This document shows, one piece after another, positions 34,864-46,141 of a stretch of DNA of 64,000 nucleotides (its first letter is position 1; every line of letters starts with the position of its first letter). Both the position numbers and the translations under genes were made by a program. The stretch spans positions 17,845,164 to 17,909,163 of the forward strand of contig CM055074.1 of the NCBI GenBank assembly GCA_029204045.2, written 5' to 3'. Origin of the DNA: Tillandsia leiboldiana. Its lineage: Eukaryota > Streptophyta > Magnoliopsida > Poales > Bromeliaceae. A model generated the notes under the pieces. The model searched no databases. It was not told the origin of the DNA and was given only the letters and a program-made list of their open reading frames with translations.

Positions 34864-36500
34864 TGGATATCAACTGCCAATTAAATTTTCTGAAAAAAGA
34901 AGAAGAAAAAAGAGTGACTGAATTATGTGAATTCATTAAGTATGAGAGAGTATTTCATAATGCATACTTTATAGCCAGCATAACCCAAGTAATATTTAGA
35001 TAAATCAAGTAACAACAAACAAGCATGCAATCACCTCCTAACTAAAGTACAAATAATTTTCCTCAAAAAAGAAGACTTAGATTTCAAATAAGAGCATAAG
35101 GCTCCAATTTCCTAAAATGTGTTGGCATGGTGACTTGTTAAGGGAGTTGGCTTGAAGCTACAAATTAGTTCCAATCAAGGACATTGCTACTTAGGATGCA
35201 TGCACAAGAAAACAACAAAAGAATATTGTCCTTCATATTTGGCTAAAAAGAAGAAAAGAAGATCATCTTGATGTTTCTCTAACACCTTGAAATGAACTTA
35301 ATCACTTTTTTGGCTCAATTTAACTAACTTTCTTGCAAACAGAATAATGGAAGCAAAATTCAGTTTCAGATCTCAGGCAAGATTACACTGAAAATTACTT
35401 TTGCGTAACAAAGACAATCTCTTTTTGACATTTCCTCAAAAATGTTACCACAATGTCGACCAGGCGAGAAACCAAATGCAAATTCTCAGAAACTAATTGA
35501 ATACTCCTTACACAATGCAACCCACATCCATTACAAGAAATTTTTTTTAAAAAAAAGGCAGCTCCAATCAATTCATTGTTGCACTGAAAAGATACAACTC
35601 CCAACTCGACCAAGTGTTCCCATGTCTTCTCCAATGACATTTCAAGTTAATTTTAATCACTTACCCTTAGCAAACCTTTATAAGACAACCATCAAGGTGC
35701 AAAATCTTCGACAGACACAAAAGAAGCATTTTTCTGGCTAAAGTTACTTCTTTTCAACCAACACTTATAACATGAAATTAAACCCACTCAGACCCACTCA
35801 GAATGGTTCACGTATATATTAACTCAGTACTAACTTCACATAGGAGTTCATAGTCTTAATCAAGACCAACAAGTAATCCAAAGGATGCTCCTCTCCAGTT
35901 CAAAGATCAAACAAATAGCTATCAGAACTGTATCAAATGCACCAAAAACGAAAAAGAAATAGTTAAAAGTTACATGTAATGAACTAGAACACAAGAACTA
36001 ACAAGGTACTCATTTCCACAGACAGGTCTATACACCCTGTCACTAGAATAAATCAACAAAAACAATTCATATCCATAAAAAAAAAAAAAAAAAAGTATTA
36101 TAGCGTGAAACCTACTGAAACAACAATATTCACACTGATCAAAGACCAGCCATTGAAGGAAATGGAAAAGGAGAGAAGCGGATATGTAGAGAGAGAGAGA
36201 GAGGAAAGGGGAGGATGCTGCTGCGGCGGTGCCCTACGCCTACGGCCGATGAAATCTAAGAACACGAGAGGAAGGTCGAGGAAAAAGAAGAGGACGATTA
36301 GGGCACAAGCGGCGACCATGGAGGAGGCGGCGGCGGCGGCGTAGGGTATTTGTGTGCCTTGGGAGAGGGGAGAGAGAGGAGACGACGGAGAGAGAGGAAG
36401 GGGGAGTACCTTTGGAGGGCGTGGATGTCGCCGTGGGAGAGGCCATAGAGGGAGGAAGAGAGAGAGAGAGAAAGGGAGAGGGAGCGAGGGTTTAATCTAT
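34864..36500 (-). promoter_or_regulatory. SPY: SPY 5' UTR: leader exon, 1.5-kb leader intron and uORF
   Basis: A good acceptor (TTTTTTCAG) lies 26 nt upstream of the SPY ATG, so positions 34889-34864 are 5' UTR. A matching donor (CCAAAG|GTACTC) at 36410/36409 ends a GC- and CT-rich leader exon that probably starts near 36500. In the spliced leader, an ATG at 36446 opens an 18-codon frame (MASPTATSTPSKENLIGS) whose stop lies 6 nt before the SPY start. The intron (34890-36409) holds no other supported gene. Splicing is inferred from sequence only. Confidence 0.55.
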
Positions 36501-38093
36501 GACTAGGGTATTGGAACGGAGGAGAAAGCGTGGGGACGACGAGTCCGTTGTTCTTATAATTAGGAGTTAATAAAGCCCCGAATGTTTTGAGTGTGTGCGG
36601 AGGAGTGAGAGGATAAAAAAGACCCTTTATTTTTTCAATTTAACTTTTTAAAATTTATAATTTATTAAATAATTTTGTAAAATAATTATTTGGCCACATA
36701 ATCTTATTTACTGTAAAAAATAATTAGAATATGGTAAATTATTTATGGTCTTTAATAAAATTTATTAGGGTACAAAAATTATCGTATATAATCTTAACAA
36801 CCATATAAATTTCAATAAATTTATAATTTTGACAATCAAATAAAAATTATAATAATTTTTTTTAAAAAATATGAATAATTATCGTTTCTTTTTATTATAT
36901 ATATATAATCTTACCGACCACAGGTTCAACAAATTACATAATAATTTATTCATATAATTCTAACTATTAGATAAAATTTTTAATAATATCCAACAAGCTC
37001 ACAAAAATTCTCACAACTTATTAAAAATACGATAATTTTTCTCAATTTTATCCGCTATGACACTATGTTGGCAAAAGAATAGTTATTTAGCCAACTAATA
37101 ATAATAATAATAATAATAATAATATTTACAAACTAGAAATTTTTATAGGGTTATTATTAAAAAAAATCCAAAAAAGACTTTGTTTTTCTTTCAAAAAACA
37201 ATTTCTTAAAAAGAAAAATTGGTAAAAATATATAAAGAAAGAGCTATACTATCTATACACCTATTTTTGGATGTACACCCATTTTGGGGTGTACATCTAG
37301 CATTTACCATAAGAAAAAGTCTATATGTATAACTCATTGAGAGGTGTACATCCTACTACTAGATGGAAGGTCATGATTAATCTTGATTTTTTTTTAAAAA
37401 AAATCCATAATATTCTCACACTTGATTTTTTTTCATTTCATTTCCCTCCACTTATCTCTTTCCCAATCCCATTCTCTCTCTAGGTATCTCTCTCGCTTCC
37501 TCTTCGTCCAGAACCGTGGCGGATTCCTCCCTGAGCCGAAAGTTGCGTGCGGGCTATTGTACCTGTTGCTGCCGTCGACCTCGCCTCTTGCAACCTATTC
37601 CTCCTCCTGTGGCCGAAAGCCGCGTGCGGGCTATTCCACCTGTTGCCGCCATCGATCTCGCCTCCTACAGCCGACTCCTTCTCCTGCCACCGTCGATCTC
37701 GTTTATAAGGCGAGAGTGAGTATTTCCATCCATTTCATTCTCTCTGTTTTTTCCATTTCCTTTCGTTCTTTCCCATATTCTCTTTTTTTCCCCAAACAGG
37801 AATGTACTAGTACATCATGCTTGTACTGCTTGTAATTTGTTCACTAAAATTTTTGAAATGAGCTATTTATATCTTGTAACTTGTAATACTTGGCATTTGA
37901 ATTTACTCTAACATAATATTACATTCTAATTTGTTTATTAGAATGTAATATGTAATATATAATATGAGGTTTTAGCTATTATATTATATATAATATTATG
38001 GTAATGCTAATGTTGCATTGTAATTTTGTTAGTATTAATTTGGAACATGTATTAGCTGTAAGGACACATTTTTAGGGTATAGTAGAATCATAC
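36501..38093. other. Intergenic region upstream of SPY
   Basis: AT-rich sequence with an (AAT)n run near 37099-37125. A GC-rich block at 37540-37700 contains a direct duplication of about 78 bp (GAAAGYYGCGTGCGGGCTAT twice). A frame opens across the duplication, but it lacks any recognised domain and I do not support it as a gene. Inverted 'ggtgtac' words lie at 37255-37350. Confidence 0.5.
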
Positions 38094-39064
38094 TGTCACG
38101 CCCCGGGGTCGAAACTGCGACCCGAGCTCGCCAACAGATTCGCCACCCATACGGAAACCCCCCATAGGCGAAGCGTCTAACCTGCAAAAGATAGTATCCA
38201 GCAACTATACAGATATCAGAGCTGAAAATAAAAGCTGCTAAATAAAATATCCAATAAACTGTACAACTGAAAAAGGTATATAATCCATCTCCCAAAAAGA
38301 ATAATACATAATCTGATCCACTGTACAATCAAAAGTCCTCAGGTACAACAGCTATGAACCCAAAAAGGGAGGTAAACTAAAAACAATAATAATATATATG
38401 TGTACAGTATAAACCCACAATCCGGATTGGTACATCTATCTCACCAAAATAAACGACACTAGTAGTGATTTATCTCGCGACTCCCTGTCCTCGATTTGTC
38501 AAGCCAGCTGGAGCATGAACGGAAGGAAAAGCCTCTATAAAAACTGTCACCAATAGAGGGTGTGAGAACTACGTCAATTAATAGTTCTCAGTGGGTACCG
38601 TCTCCAAGCCCAACGGTCTGCCCACTATATCTATTAGAGACATAAGATAACAGAAATACTGTAATAAAGAAAAAATAAGTTGGAAAGAAATCTACAGTTA
38701 TCATGCCTCTATCTACGATGCTCAAAAGGGTGAAATAGATGATAATATGCAACCACTCGAATTCAAGGTGCCCAATCGACCCAATCGTAATGACTGTCAC
38801 ATAGGGTCCAGTCTAACCTGCGCCCACCTACTACCATTACATTCACGGAGGACTGGAATTACGTAGGGCGTCCCACAAGAATTGCATCGATAAGTCGCGA
38901 AAGCAAAATAACAGGCCCAGCTCCGGAGCGGCACTCGAGGAAAGCAACCCCATCGAGGAATATTCGCGCATCTCTGTTGAGCTCAATATGCGTCACGTCC
39001 CGAGACTGCCAATTTGGACAGTTCGAGCACACCAACAGACCCGCCAATCCGGCATGACCTTTCT
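38094..39064 (-). mobile_element. Gypsy LTR fragment
   Basis: It begins TGTCACGCCCCGGGGTCGAA and aligns with the first part of the LTR at 42906 through 'ctcaccagaat', 'gactccctg' and the 'cggtctgcccacta' block. It stops abruptly where a Sirevirus LTR begins, so it has been truncated or interrupted. Confidence 0.75.
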
Positions 39065-40115
39065 TGTAGGTTATGGATCCCCAAGGATCTAAATAGATTT
39101 TATCAAATACCTAGAGGGGGGTGAATAGGTATAATATTCCAAAAACTAAATCTCAGTGCAATTTAAAATAAATGCGGAAAATAAAAACAGCACACAGAGA
39201 TTTACGTGGAAAAACTCCAACCAGGAGTAAAAAACCCACGGGACCAACACGCAATAACAATTCATTAAGAATAGAAAGATAACAATGTGATTACCGACTC
39301 CACGGACTCCAACCCCTCCTTCAACTTCTCTGGATCTTGCGCTCACCGACTGTAGGTCCAATGCACACGTCCGAATCCACGAACGCCACTCGAATCCACG
39401 AGCAACACGTTTCGAATCCACGAAACGCCTTCAACAATCGAATCCATGATGCCAGGTCAAATCCTTGACGCAAACTCAGCCGTAACGAAAGTATAGGCTT
39501 CGATGGTGATTCTTTGCTTAGAATAACATTAGAGTACCATGGATGAAATCTCTAAGCAAAGATTAGATCAATTCGACAAAAAGCATATCGTCAAAGAACC
39601 GTCGAATTGACCTAAGAGAGGCTAAAAGGAAGAACGATAAAAACCTAGCTTCTAGGGTTGCTCTTAAGTGTTTCTGAGTTGGTCAGTACCTCTTAAGAAA
39701 CCCTAAGTATCTATTTATAACCTTTGGAAATCAATCAAAGTCAGTTTAGCATACATATCATAATTGAACATTGCGTACCAGTACTAAAAGGAAGGTTCCG
39801 GTACTCAATGACGCAATAGAAAAAAAAATTTCTATTCCGTACCGGTACTCAAAGTCAGGTACCGGTACCCGATGCAAAATTCAGAAAATCTTGTGACGGG
39901 TTATGAGGAACTTAAAGTATGGTTCCGGTACTCAATGTAAAATAATAAATTTTTCAAAGAAAAGTTTAACAAAACAAACCATGTACCGGAATCCAAACTT
40001 AAAATAAGTTATAAGATAAAACCTAAGTTCCCAAAACCTCTTCTAAACCCGGTTTCGATAAATTCATGATTCCAAAGATTGTAAATAAACTTAAATCACC
40101 ATGAATACTTTAATC
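39065..40115 (-). mobile_element. Diverged Sirevirus (Ty1/Copia) LTR, minus strand
   Basis: It starts TGTAGGTTATGG... and shares 'aaggatctaaatag', 'acctagaggggggtgaata' and the 'ttacgtggaaaaactcc' block with the complement of the intact Sirevirus LTR end. A minus-strand TATAAATA box is at 39712-39719. The U3 part (39775-39990) has GTACCGGTAC palindromes. The leader part (39368-39470) has five constant-loop hairpins. The right boundary is uncertain, and no internal region follows, so it is a solo or truncated LTR. Confidence 0.75.
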
Positions 40116-40944
40116 TGTCACGCCCCGGGGGTTTCATTAAGCGGAAGACAGCCACTGAAAAGAGTTGAATTTGCATATAAATTTTTTTCTTTTTTTTTTG
40201 AAAGCGATCTCCCCCGGTGCGTGCCCAGACCCGTCGCATATACAAATTCACTCTGCAAACGGGCAGATTCTCCTTTGTATATGCACGGCGTCCTGACTAC
40301 AATAACCATACAATCATCACTTTAACCACACTAGTTCAACAGTCAAGTACATACAACTATTTTTCTATAAGTAATAAAGAGGCCGACAACTTTGAAAGGA
40401 TAAATCCACAGGTTTTAAAAACGGTGCCCACACGACACCCATATTTTTCAAAAACTGTTTTCGCAATCCATAAATCCACAGAGATTTAAACGGTGCCCAC
40501 ACGACACCCATATTTTCAAAACTGTTTTCGCAATACCTTTTCAGTAGTTTGAAAAACGGCCAATTAAGAGATAGTAAAGCAAACATCCATCCACAAAGGT
40601 ATGACAAACATTCCAACATCCACACCGACCCCACAAGGGTATCGAAATCCACATAGTAAGCTACTAACAGGAAATGAAATGCGCATAATAAGAAGTAAAT
40701 ACAGTCTATGGCCTTGAAGGAACAAAAGTGCTCCTGCCACGGCCTCACCGTCGCCCTAGCTCTCACCCCTGAAGGATCCTGTCACAGAGTGGGAAATCAG
40801 CGACACATGGTATAAAAGATGAAATGCAGGAAAACTGTAACTAAAGCAAACCGTGAAAACTATCCAGAGCAACCGCCCTCCACAAAGGGCAAACCACGAT
40901 ACTCCTGCATAACCTGATCCGGGCACCTGCCCCGGCAACCCAAC

Positions 40945-41520
40945 TGTGACGCCCCACTTCCCAGGGGGTCACCCATCCTAGAACTACTCTAGCTCTAGCA
41001 CGCTTAACTCTCATGTTCCCCTTGGATCTTGCTACCATCCAAAATGCTATAGCCGGGTTAGAGATTTAGTCCTATTATATCATTTATATAGAGGACTAAT
41101 CCAAATTCCGGGGGTGTCACATTCTTCCCCCCTTTAAGCCCTGACGTCCACGTCAGGCTCAAGCATACTCACAAGCACCAGGCGATGTGAGACTCGTCTC
41201 GCTAGCCTTAGCCGACCTTGTGAGGAGCTGCACTCCACTCACAACGGTCATTAGCCGGGGAGCCTCGCTCTACCCGCTATATAACCCTGGCTCAGCCGAG
41301 ACTCATCTCACATTTCCGGCTGGTGAATGGCTCTGATACCAACTGTGACGCCCCACTTCCCAGGGGGTCACCCATCCTAGAACTACTCTAGCTCTAGCAC
41401 GCTTAACTCTCATGTTCCCCTTGGATCTTGCTACCATCCAAAATGCTATAGCCGGGTTAGAGATTTAGTCCTATTATATCATTTATATAGAGGACTAATC
41501 CAAATTCCGGGGGTGTCACA
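40945..41520 (-). mobile_element. Cassandra-type TRIM with 5S rRNA-like LTRs
   Basis: Two 177-bp LTRs (40945-41121 and 41344-41520; TGTGACGCCCC...GGGGTGTCACA) are identical. They are flanked by the 5-bp TSD CCAAC (40940-40944 and 41521-41525). A PPT complement follows the left LTR (41122-41137), and a Met-tRNA primer-binding site, TGGTATCAGAGC on the minus strand (41330-41341), precedes the right LTR. The LTR minus strand contains 5S rRNA-like blocks: AGTTAAGCGTGCT (A box), TAGTTCTAGG (intermediate element) and GGATGGGTGACC (C box). A 5S-derived LTR promoter is the defining trait of Cassandra TRIMs. The 222-bp inside has no coding capacity, so movement must rely on enzymes from another element. 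Confidence 0.93.
40957..41009 (-). promoter_or_regulatory. 5S rRNA-like internal Pol III promoter in TRIM LTR
   Basis: On the minus strand the order is A box (41009-40987), intermediate element (40986-40977) and C box (40978-40957), as in 5S rRNA genes. An identical copy lies at 41356-41408. The A box differs from the usual plant form (AGCTAGAG instead of TGGGCGAG), so promoter strength is uncertain. Confidence 0.8.
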
Positions 41521-42905
41521 CCAACCGAGCACCTACCTCGGTAAACCACGCCGAGCACCTACCTCGACGGGTCACACCGCTCACACCTTGGCGCCTCAAA
41601 CCCCCCACCTACGGGGGTCCCCACTACGTCACCTCGTGGGGTAACACGGGTCATAGACCACTTTTCCGGAAAAGCACACCCTTTGGGGTGGCCAAACCGC
41701 GGGTGCGCGTGTAGCAACCTCGAGCATCGTAACCACATACACATACATAATATAGGGCACTGCGACACTTGGTCGCTATAACATCGATAAGAGCATATGA
41801 TAAATGATAACGGGAGTTAACAATATTAAATGATGCAACTACTTACTCTTACACCTTTCCCACAATACCGTAATTCAAAACACCGAAAAAATTCCCTACA
41901 ACGGGATGTATCCTCGAGCACCGTGACCCTCAGTCGCCACAATATGATGACAATGAAGCATAAGCAAATACGGGGGTTAGCAATATTTTAACATGTCAAA
42001 CCTTTGCTCTTACCAATTACCCTCGTTTTCCGACTCGAGAACTGTCGAAAGAGGAACCCACCTTCCGACTTCCGACTGGTCGCACCGGTCGCCATCCTCA
42101 TAACTAGTGTGCCCCGAACAACCCTACTGTTGTTCGGAGAGGGCGAATTGCCCGTCCAATCTCCCACCGCGACGTTCATTAATCCGGAGGTCCACGTCAC
42201 CCTCGCTACCCCTTAAAATGATAAACATAATAGTAACGAGAATATGCACAAAGAGGTTCTAAGGGGTACCCACCTCAAACGCGAAGAAGAAGATGTGCGA
42301 AAACTCCAGCTAAAACCCTCCCACCTTGTGCTCGAAAAAGCTACAGTAAGAAATGCTGTTAAAAAACATCGTCGTGGTCAAAAACACTCAAAAACGGGGC
42401 GAAACGGGCCAAAAACGGAGTTTCTGGACACTTAGGCTGAAAGCTGGTGCACGGGTCCAGGCGTGGACCGGGTTCACAGCACAGAGGAGGCGGCAGCGCA
42501 GACCGGGCTCACCCCGGGAGCGTGCACCAGGCGGATTGGGCCGGGCCGGTGCACGGCAGAGCGCGCACCGGGCTCACGCGTTCCCGGTCGCGGCGGCAGC
42601 GCCGGGTGCACGCCCAGGTGTTGACCGCGCCTGCGGGGCGAGCTGGCGCACGCGCCCGTGCGCCAGGTCCGCGCATTCGGGCTGCGGACACGTGCGCCGG
42701 GTGCACGCCGGCCCGGTGGACCGCGCGGTCCGGGGGTGGGCTGGCGCACGCGCCCGTGCGCTGGGTCCGCGCCTTCGGGCTGCGGACACGTGCGCCGGGT
42801 GCACGCCGGTCCGGTGGACCGCGTGAGGGCAGCCGTACGGGATGAACAGTATGTCCCCGTTTCCGCCCTTCGCGGCTCCGATTGCGACCCCACGACCACA
42901 GCGAC

Positions 42906-45900
42906 TGTCACGCCCCGGGGTCGATACTGCGACCTGGGCTCGCCAACAGATCCGCCGACCATACGGGAAGCCCCGTATAGACGTAGCGACTAACCTGCAA
43001 AGAAACATCTATACTAGCAGATATCAGAGCTGAAATGGTAAAAGCTGAAATAAAAGACATAAAATACAACTACATCTCACAAATATACAGACCATCCTCA
43101 CCAGAATACAAGAGTCTCTCAGAATAGCAGAAAAGAAAGGTACAACTCGATACCTCACTACACAAGTCACTCGACATAACACACTCCAAAATAGTACAGG
43201 GGTACATCTACTCTCACTCAGAGGATGACAGGAAGGGATCTATCTCGCGACTCCCTTACCTCGGTCTGAAAAAGCTGGATCAGCAACTGGAGCCGCAGGA
43301 ACCGGAGCAGAAGTCCCTGGGGAGAAGACACCACGACGGGTGTGAGAACTACATCCCACAGTAGTTCTCAGTGGGTGCCGCCAACAAGCCCGACGGTCTG
43401 CCCACTAAGTCTACTAGAGGCATGAAGTAACATATGCAGTGCTGTAAGGAAAGCTGGGAAAAGTAACTCTACAGCTACTATGCCTCTATCTAGATGCTCA
43501 AAGAGTGGAACAGAAAGAACATGATGCCACAACTAACTCTCATCTGTGATCACCCAATCTAAACTGACTGCCTCCTCGGGTCCAGTCAAACCTGCGCCAA
43601 CCTACTGCCGTTACGTCCCGGAGGAGCGGACTTACGTAGGACGTCCATGACCGCCAAAACTAGCTCAGCCAGAGGGACAAATGCAACGACAAGTCGCGAT
43701 AGAAAAGCTCAATCTCACGCCGGTACAACAACCCGGTCTCGCCTACTCCGGAGTGGCACTCGAGGGGAGCAACCCGCTCGAGTTAAAAGTAACCCATATC
43801 AAGTATCTCTGTAAAGTATCTATGTCAAGCTCAAATGTGGCTCATGCAGGCTATGATCCAAATCCTCGATCAACAAGATCGGCTAACCAACAAAATCACT
43901 GTCTCACTCACTGGCTGGAATCTACACAGCTGAGACTCACTGTCACTCTGACAGCTCCCAAGAACCCAGATCTACCATCACTATCACTCTCCCAAAGAAA
44001 TCAGATCTACAGACTGCTATCAACTTCACTCGATCCCTAGACACGAGTGCAAATGCATCCCACAACCACCCGACCTCCAGCCCACAACCCGGGCGAGAAA
44101 AGCTAAGTCCAGAATGACAAGTATAACGGTGATGTGGAAAAAGTCTAGAGCAATAAAAGAAACCTAGCTCAAGTTGAAGTTTTCTACAGTCTGGCTGAAC
44201 ATGATACATATGACAGGGGTGCTAGGTCAAGTTCCAAGATTCAAAACATAACAAGATGTAGGAAACACAATAAAATCACAAGATTCAGCGACTGATATCA
44301 AGAGTAACAACATTCAGTTTCCACATGCTTTTTAGTCCAATTACTAACATGCATGATCCTACATACAAAGAATAAGCACGCAATCCACAGATCTTGGAAG
44401 CAAAGTCACCCACCTGAACGTGCTAACTGTCCGGAGTCGTACAGCTGAGAATACCCAGAAACAGAAACTCAATACATCCACCAAGCCAACAGTATAGTAG
44501 CAGTGCTCAAAACATCCTGGGTACAAAATACATTCCAAAAATTACACTTAATTCCACAACTTTCCAAATGTACAAAATCTGCGGTGAACAGTCCTCTTTC
44601 TGCGAAAATTTCACCTGTAAAACAATCTCCAAAAATTCCAGTAAAAATATGAAGGCGATCCTCGTGAAGAGTAGATGTCGATAGAGTCCTGAATCGTCAA
44701 AATCCTATGTCCGGCTGTGGAGATAAAAATCCGAGAAGTAGGTGCTGTCCAAACCAACCATCAGCCGCAAAGGGGGGTTAAAATGTACCCAAAACCCTAG
44801 TAAAAGCTCAAATATGGAAAGAGTGACCAACACGAAATCTGTAGATATACCTCTTGTGAAACCGTCGCCGTAGATATCGTCCAAAAATATCGTCGGGGTA
44901 GCACTGTAGACCTCCCAGACTGAAGTGCGACGAAAATGGGCCTCCAATAGTAAATCGTCGCTCCGCACTACGATGCAGAAGTTGTCGCCGTCGCGGCCTC
45001 CAAAAAATCTGAGCTTCCGCCAAAAGATGCACAAGAGGAAGAGAAGGATCTTTTGTGAAGAACACCAATGCTAAAACCCACGGGAAAAGGCTCTAAGGTG
45101 AGGCCCAAGAGGCCTATTTATAGGCCTCACCCGGAAAAGCCAAAAAAAGTCAAGCATTGGGCTTTTGGGCCCAACTTTCGGGCGCCCGGAACATTCGGGC
45201 GGCTACAGTGTTGGGCCGGCCCAACACTGTTCACGCCCGAATTCACCTGGTGCCGCCACGTGGCCCGCCGAACAGCAAACAGCTGCGCGGGCCACCCACA
45301 GGCTGCCACGTGGCCCTCCCCCGCACAAAAAGGCGGTTGGCGCCCGCCAATGAGCGGGCTCCACGTGTCCAGCCCGTTGACCCGCCGACCGGTCGGCGCC
45401 CGCGCCGGTCGCGCGGCGTGGCCACCTCGTGCGCACGCGCCCCGAGGCACCAGCCCAGGCCCCCGTGCACCGCGCCCGGTGCGCCCGCAAATCAGAGGGT
45501 GACACGTGTCCCCTGCACCCGGTCCACGCATCTCACTTGAAATTCCGTGGACCACGCCGCGTGCACCGACCAACTGGAGGCTGCCACGTGTCCCCTGCCT
45601 TGGTCCATGTACCGCCGCGCTCACCCGGTAGACCGCGCGCCTTGAGCCCGCCAATCAGGCGGTGCCACGTGTCCGTGCGCCGGGTCTGTGCACCCAGTCG
45701 CGCTACTCCGTGGACCGCGCGCTCAAAACCGGCCAATGACAGGCCGCCACGTGGCACTCCGGCGGTCTACGGCCCCTCCCATGCACCAGAAACCAATAAA
45801 AACTCCCGGGAGTCCCTTTTTGGGCATTCGGACTCAGAATCAAACAAGCAAATAGCCGTTTTCAAGCGTTTTTCCATGCTGAATCCATTTCCGACCTCTG

Positions 45901-46081
45901 TTTGGCCTAATTCTTTTCAGAAACTTCGGCAAACCTAGCCGAAGGCCAACACAACTAACAATATCTCTCAGGGTCCATCTGTGGCATCCCATTGATGCAC
46001 CATGGGCCAGATACACCAACACTAGGTGTTCTATCAGTGGATTCATCGGAAGAACGTTGCATGGGAACCAGGGCCACTACA
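42906..46081 (-). repeat. 3' LTR of the Gypsy element
   Basis: 3176 bp with edges TGTCACGCC...CCACTACA on the plus strand. The last 5 bases before it (GCGAC, 42901-42905) are the predicted TSD. The outer copy lies beyond the window, expected right after about 65240. The minus-strand TATAAATA box is at 45115-45122 within the palindrome GGCCTATTTATAGGCC. U3 lies from there to 46081. Confidence 0.9.
45257..45753 (-). promoter_or_regulatory. Seven G-boxes, three in exact ERSE-I spacing, in LTR U3
   Basis: CACGTG occurs at 45257, 45307, 45362, 45503, 45585, 45666 and 45748. CCAAT-N10-CACGTG is exact for composites starting at 45347, 45651 and 45733. CCAAC, CAAAT and CCACC stand at the same offset at 45570, 45488 and 45292. 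In Arabidopsis CCAAT-N10-CACG (ERSE-I) is bound by NF-Y and bZIP28 on ER stress. The array lies upstream of the element's TATA box. Activity here is inferred. Confidence 0.65.
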
Positions 46082-46098
46082 TCCTCCCCCACTAAAAG
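46082..46098 (-). promoter_or_regulatory. Polypurine tract of the Gypsy element
   Basis: The minus strand reads CTTTTAGTGGGGGAGGA directly before the LTR start TGTAGTGG. This primes plus-strand DNA synthesis. Confidence 0.85.
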
Positions 46099-46141
46099 GA
46101 AGTTTCGTCCCCGAAACAAAGTAAAGTAAGACAGGCGTACC

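Larger units (their letters stand above)
40116..42905 (-). mobile_element. Gypsy-like LTR fragment carrying a nested TRIM
   Basis: It opens TGTCACGCCCCGGGGGTTTC and ends where the intact Gypsy LTR starts (42906). The GC-rich right half (42440-42830) contains a duplicated unit with TGCGGACACGTGCGCCGGGT at about 42668 and 42780. No coding frame is supported. The Cassandra-type TRIM at 40945-41520 lies inside it. This piece is the target into which the intact Gypsy element jumped. Confidence 0.6.

Noticed and set aside
37422..37835. 137-codon frame upstream of SPY
   Set aside because: Low-complexity start and a direct DNA duplication; no domain and no splice partners found.
40957..41009. A genuine 5S rRNA gene
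   Set aside because: Only the 3' half of 5S rRNA is matched, with changes, and it lies inside a TRIM LTR with PBS and PPT.
42353..42962. Six overlapping frames of 100-160 codons
   Set aside because: A GC-rich LTR fragment with an internal duplication; no recognisable protein.
43681..44209. Frames of 119 and 88 codons repeated at 62840-63368
   Set aside because: They are conserved only because the two LTRs are nearly identical; not coding.
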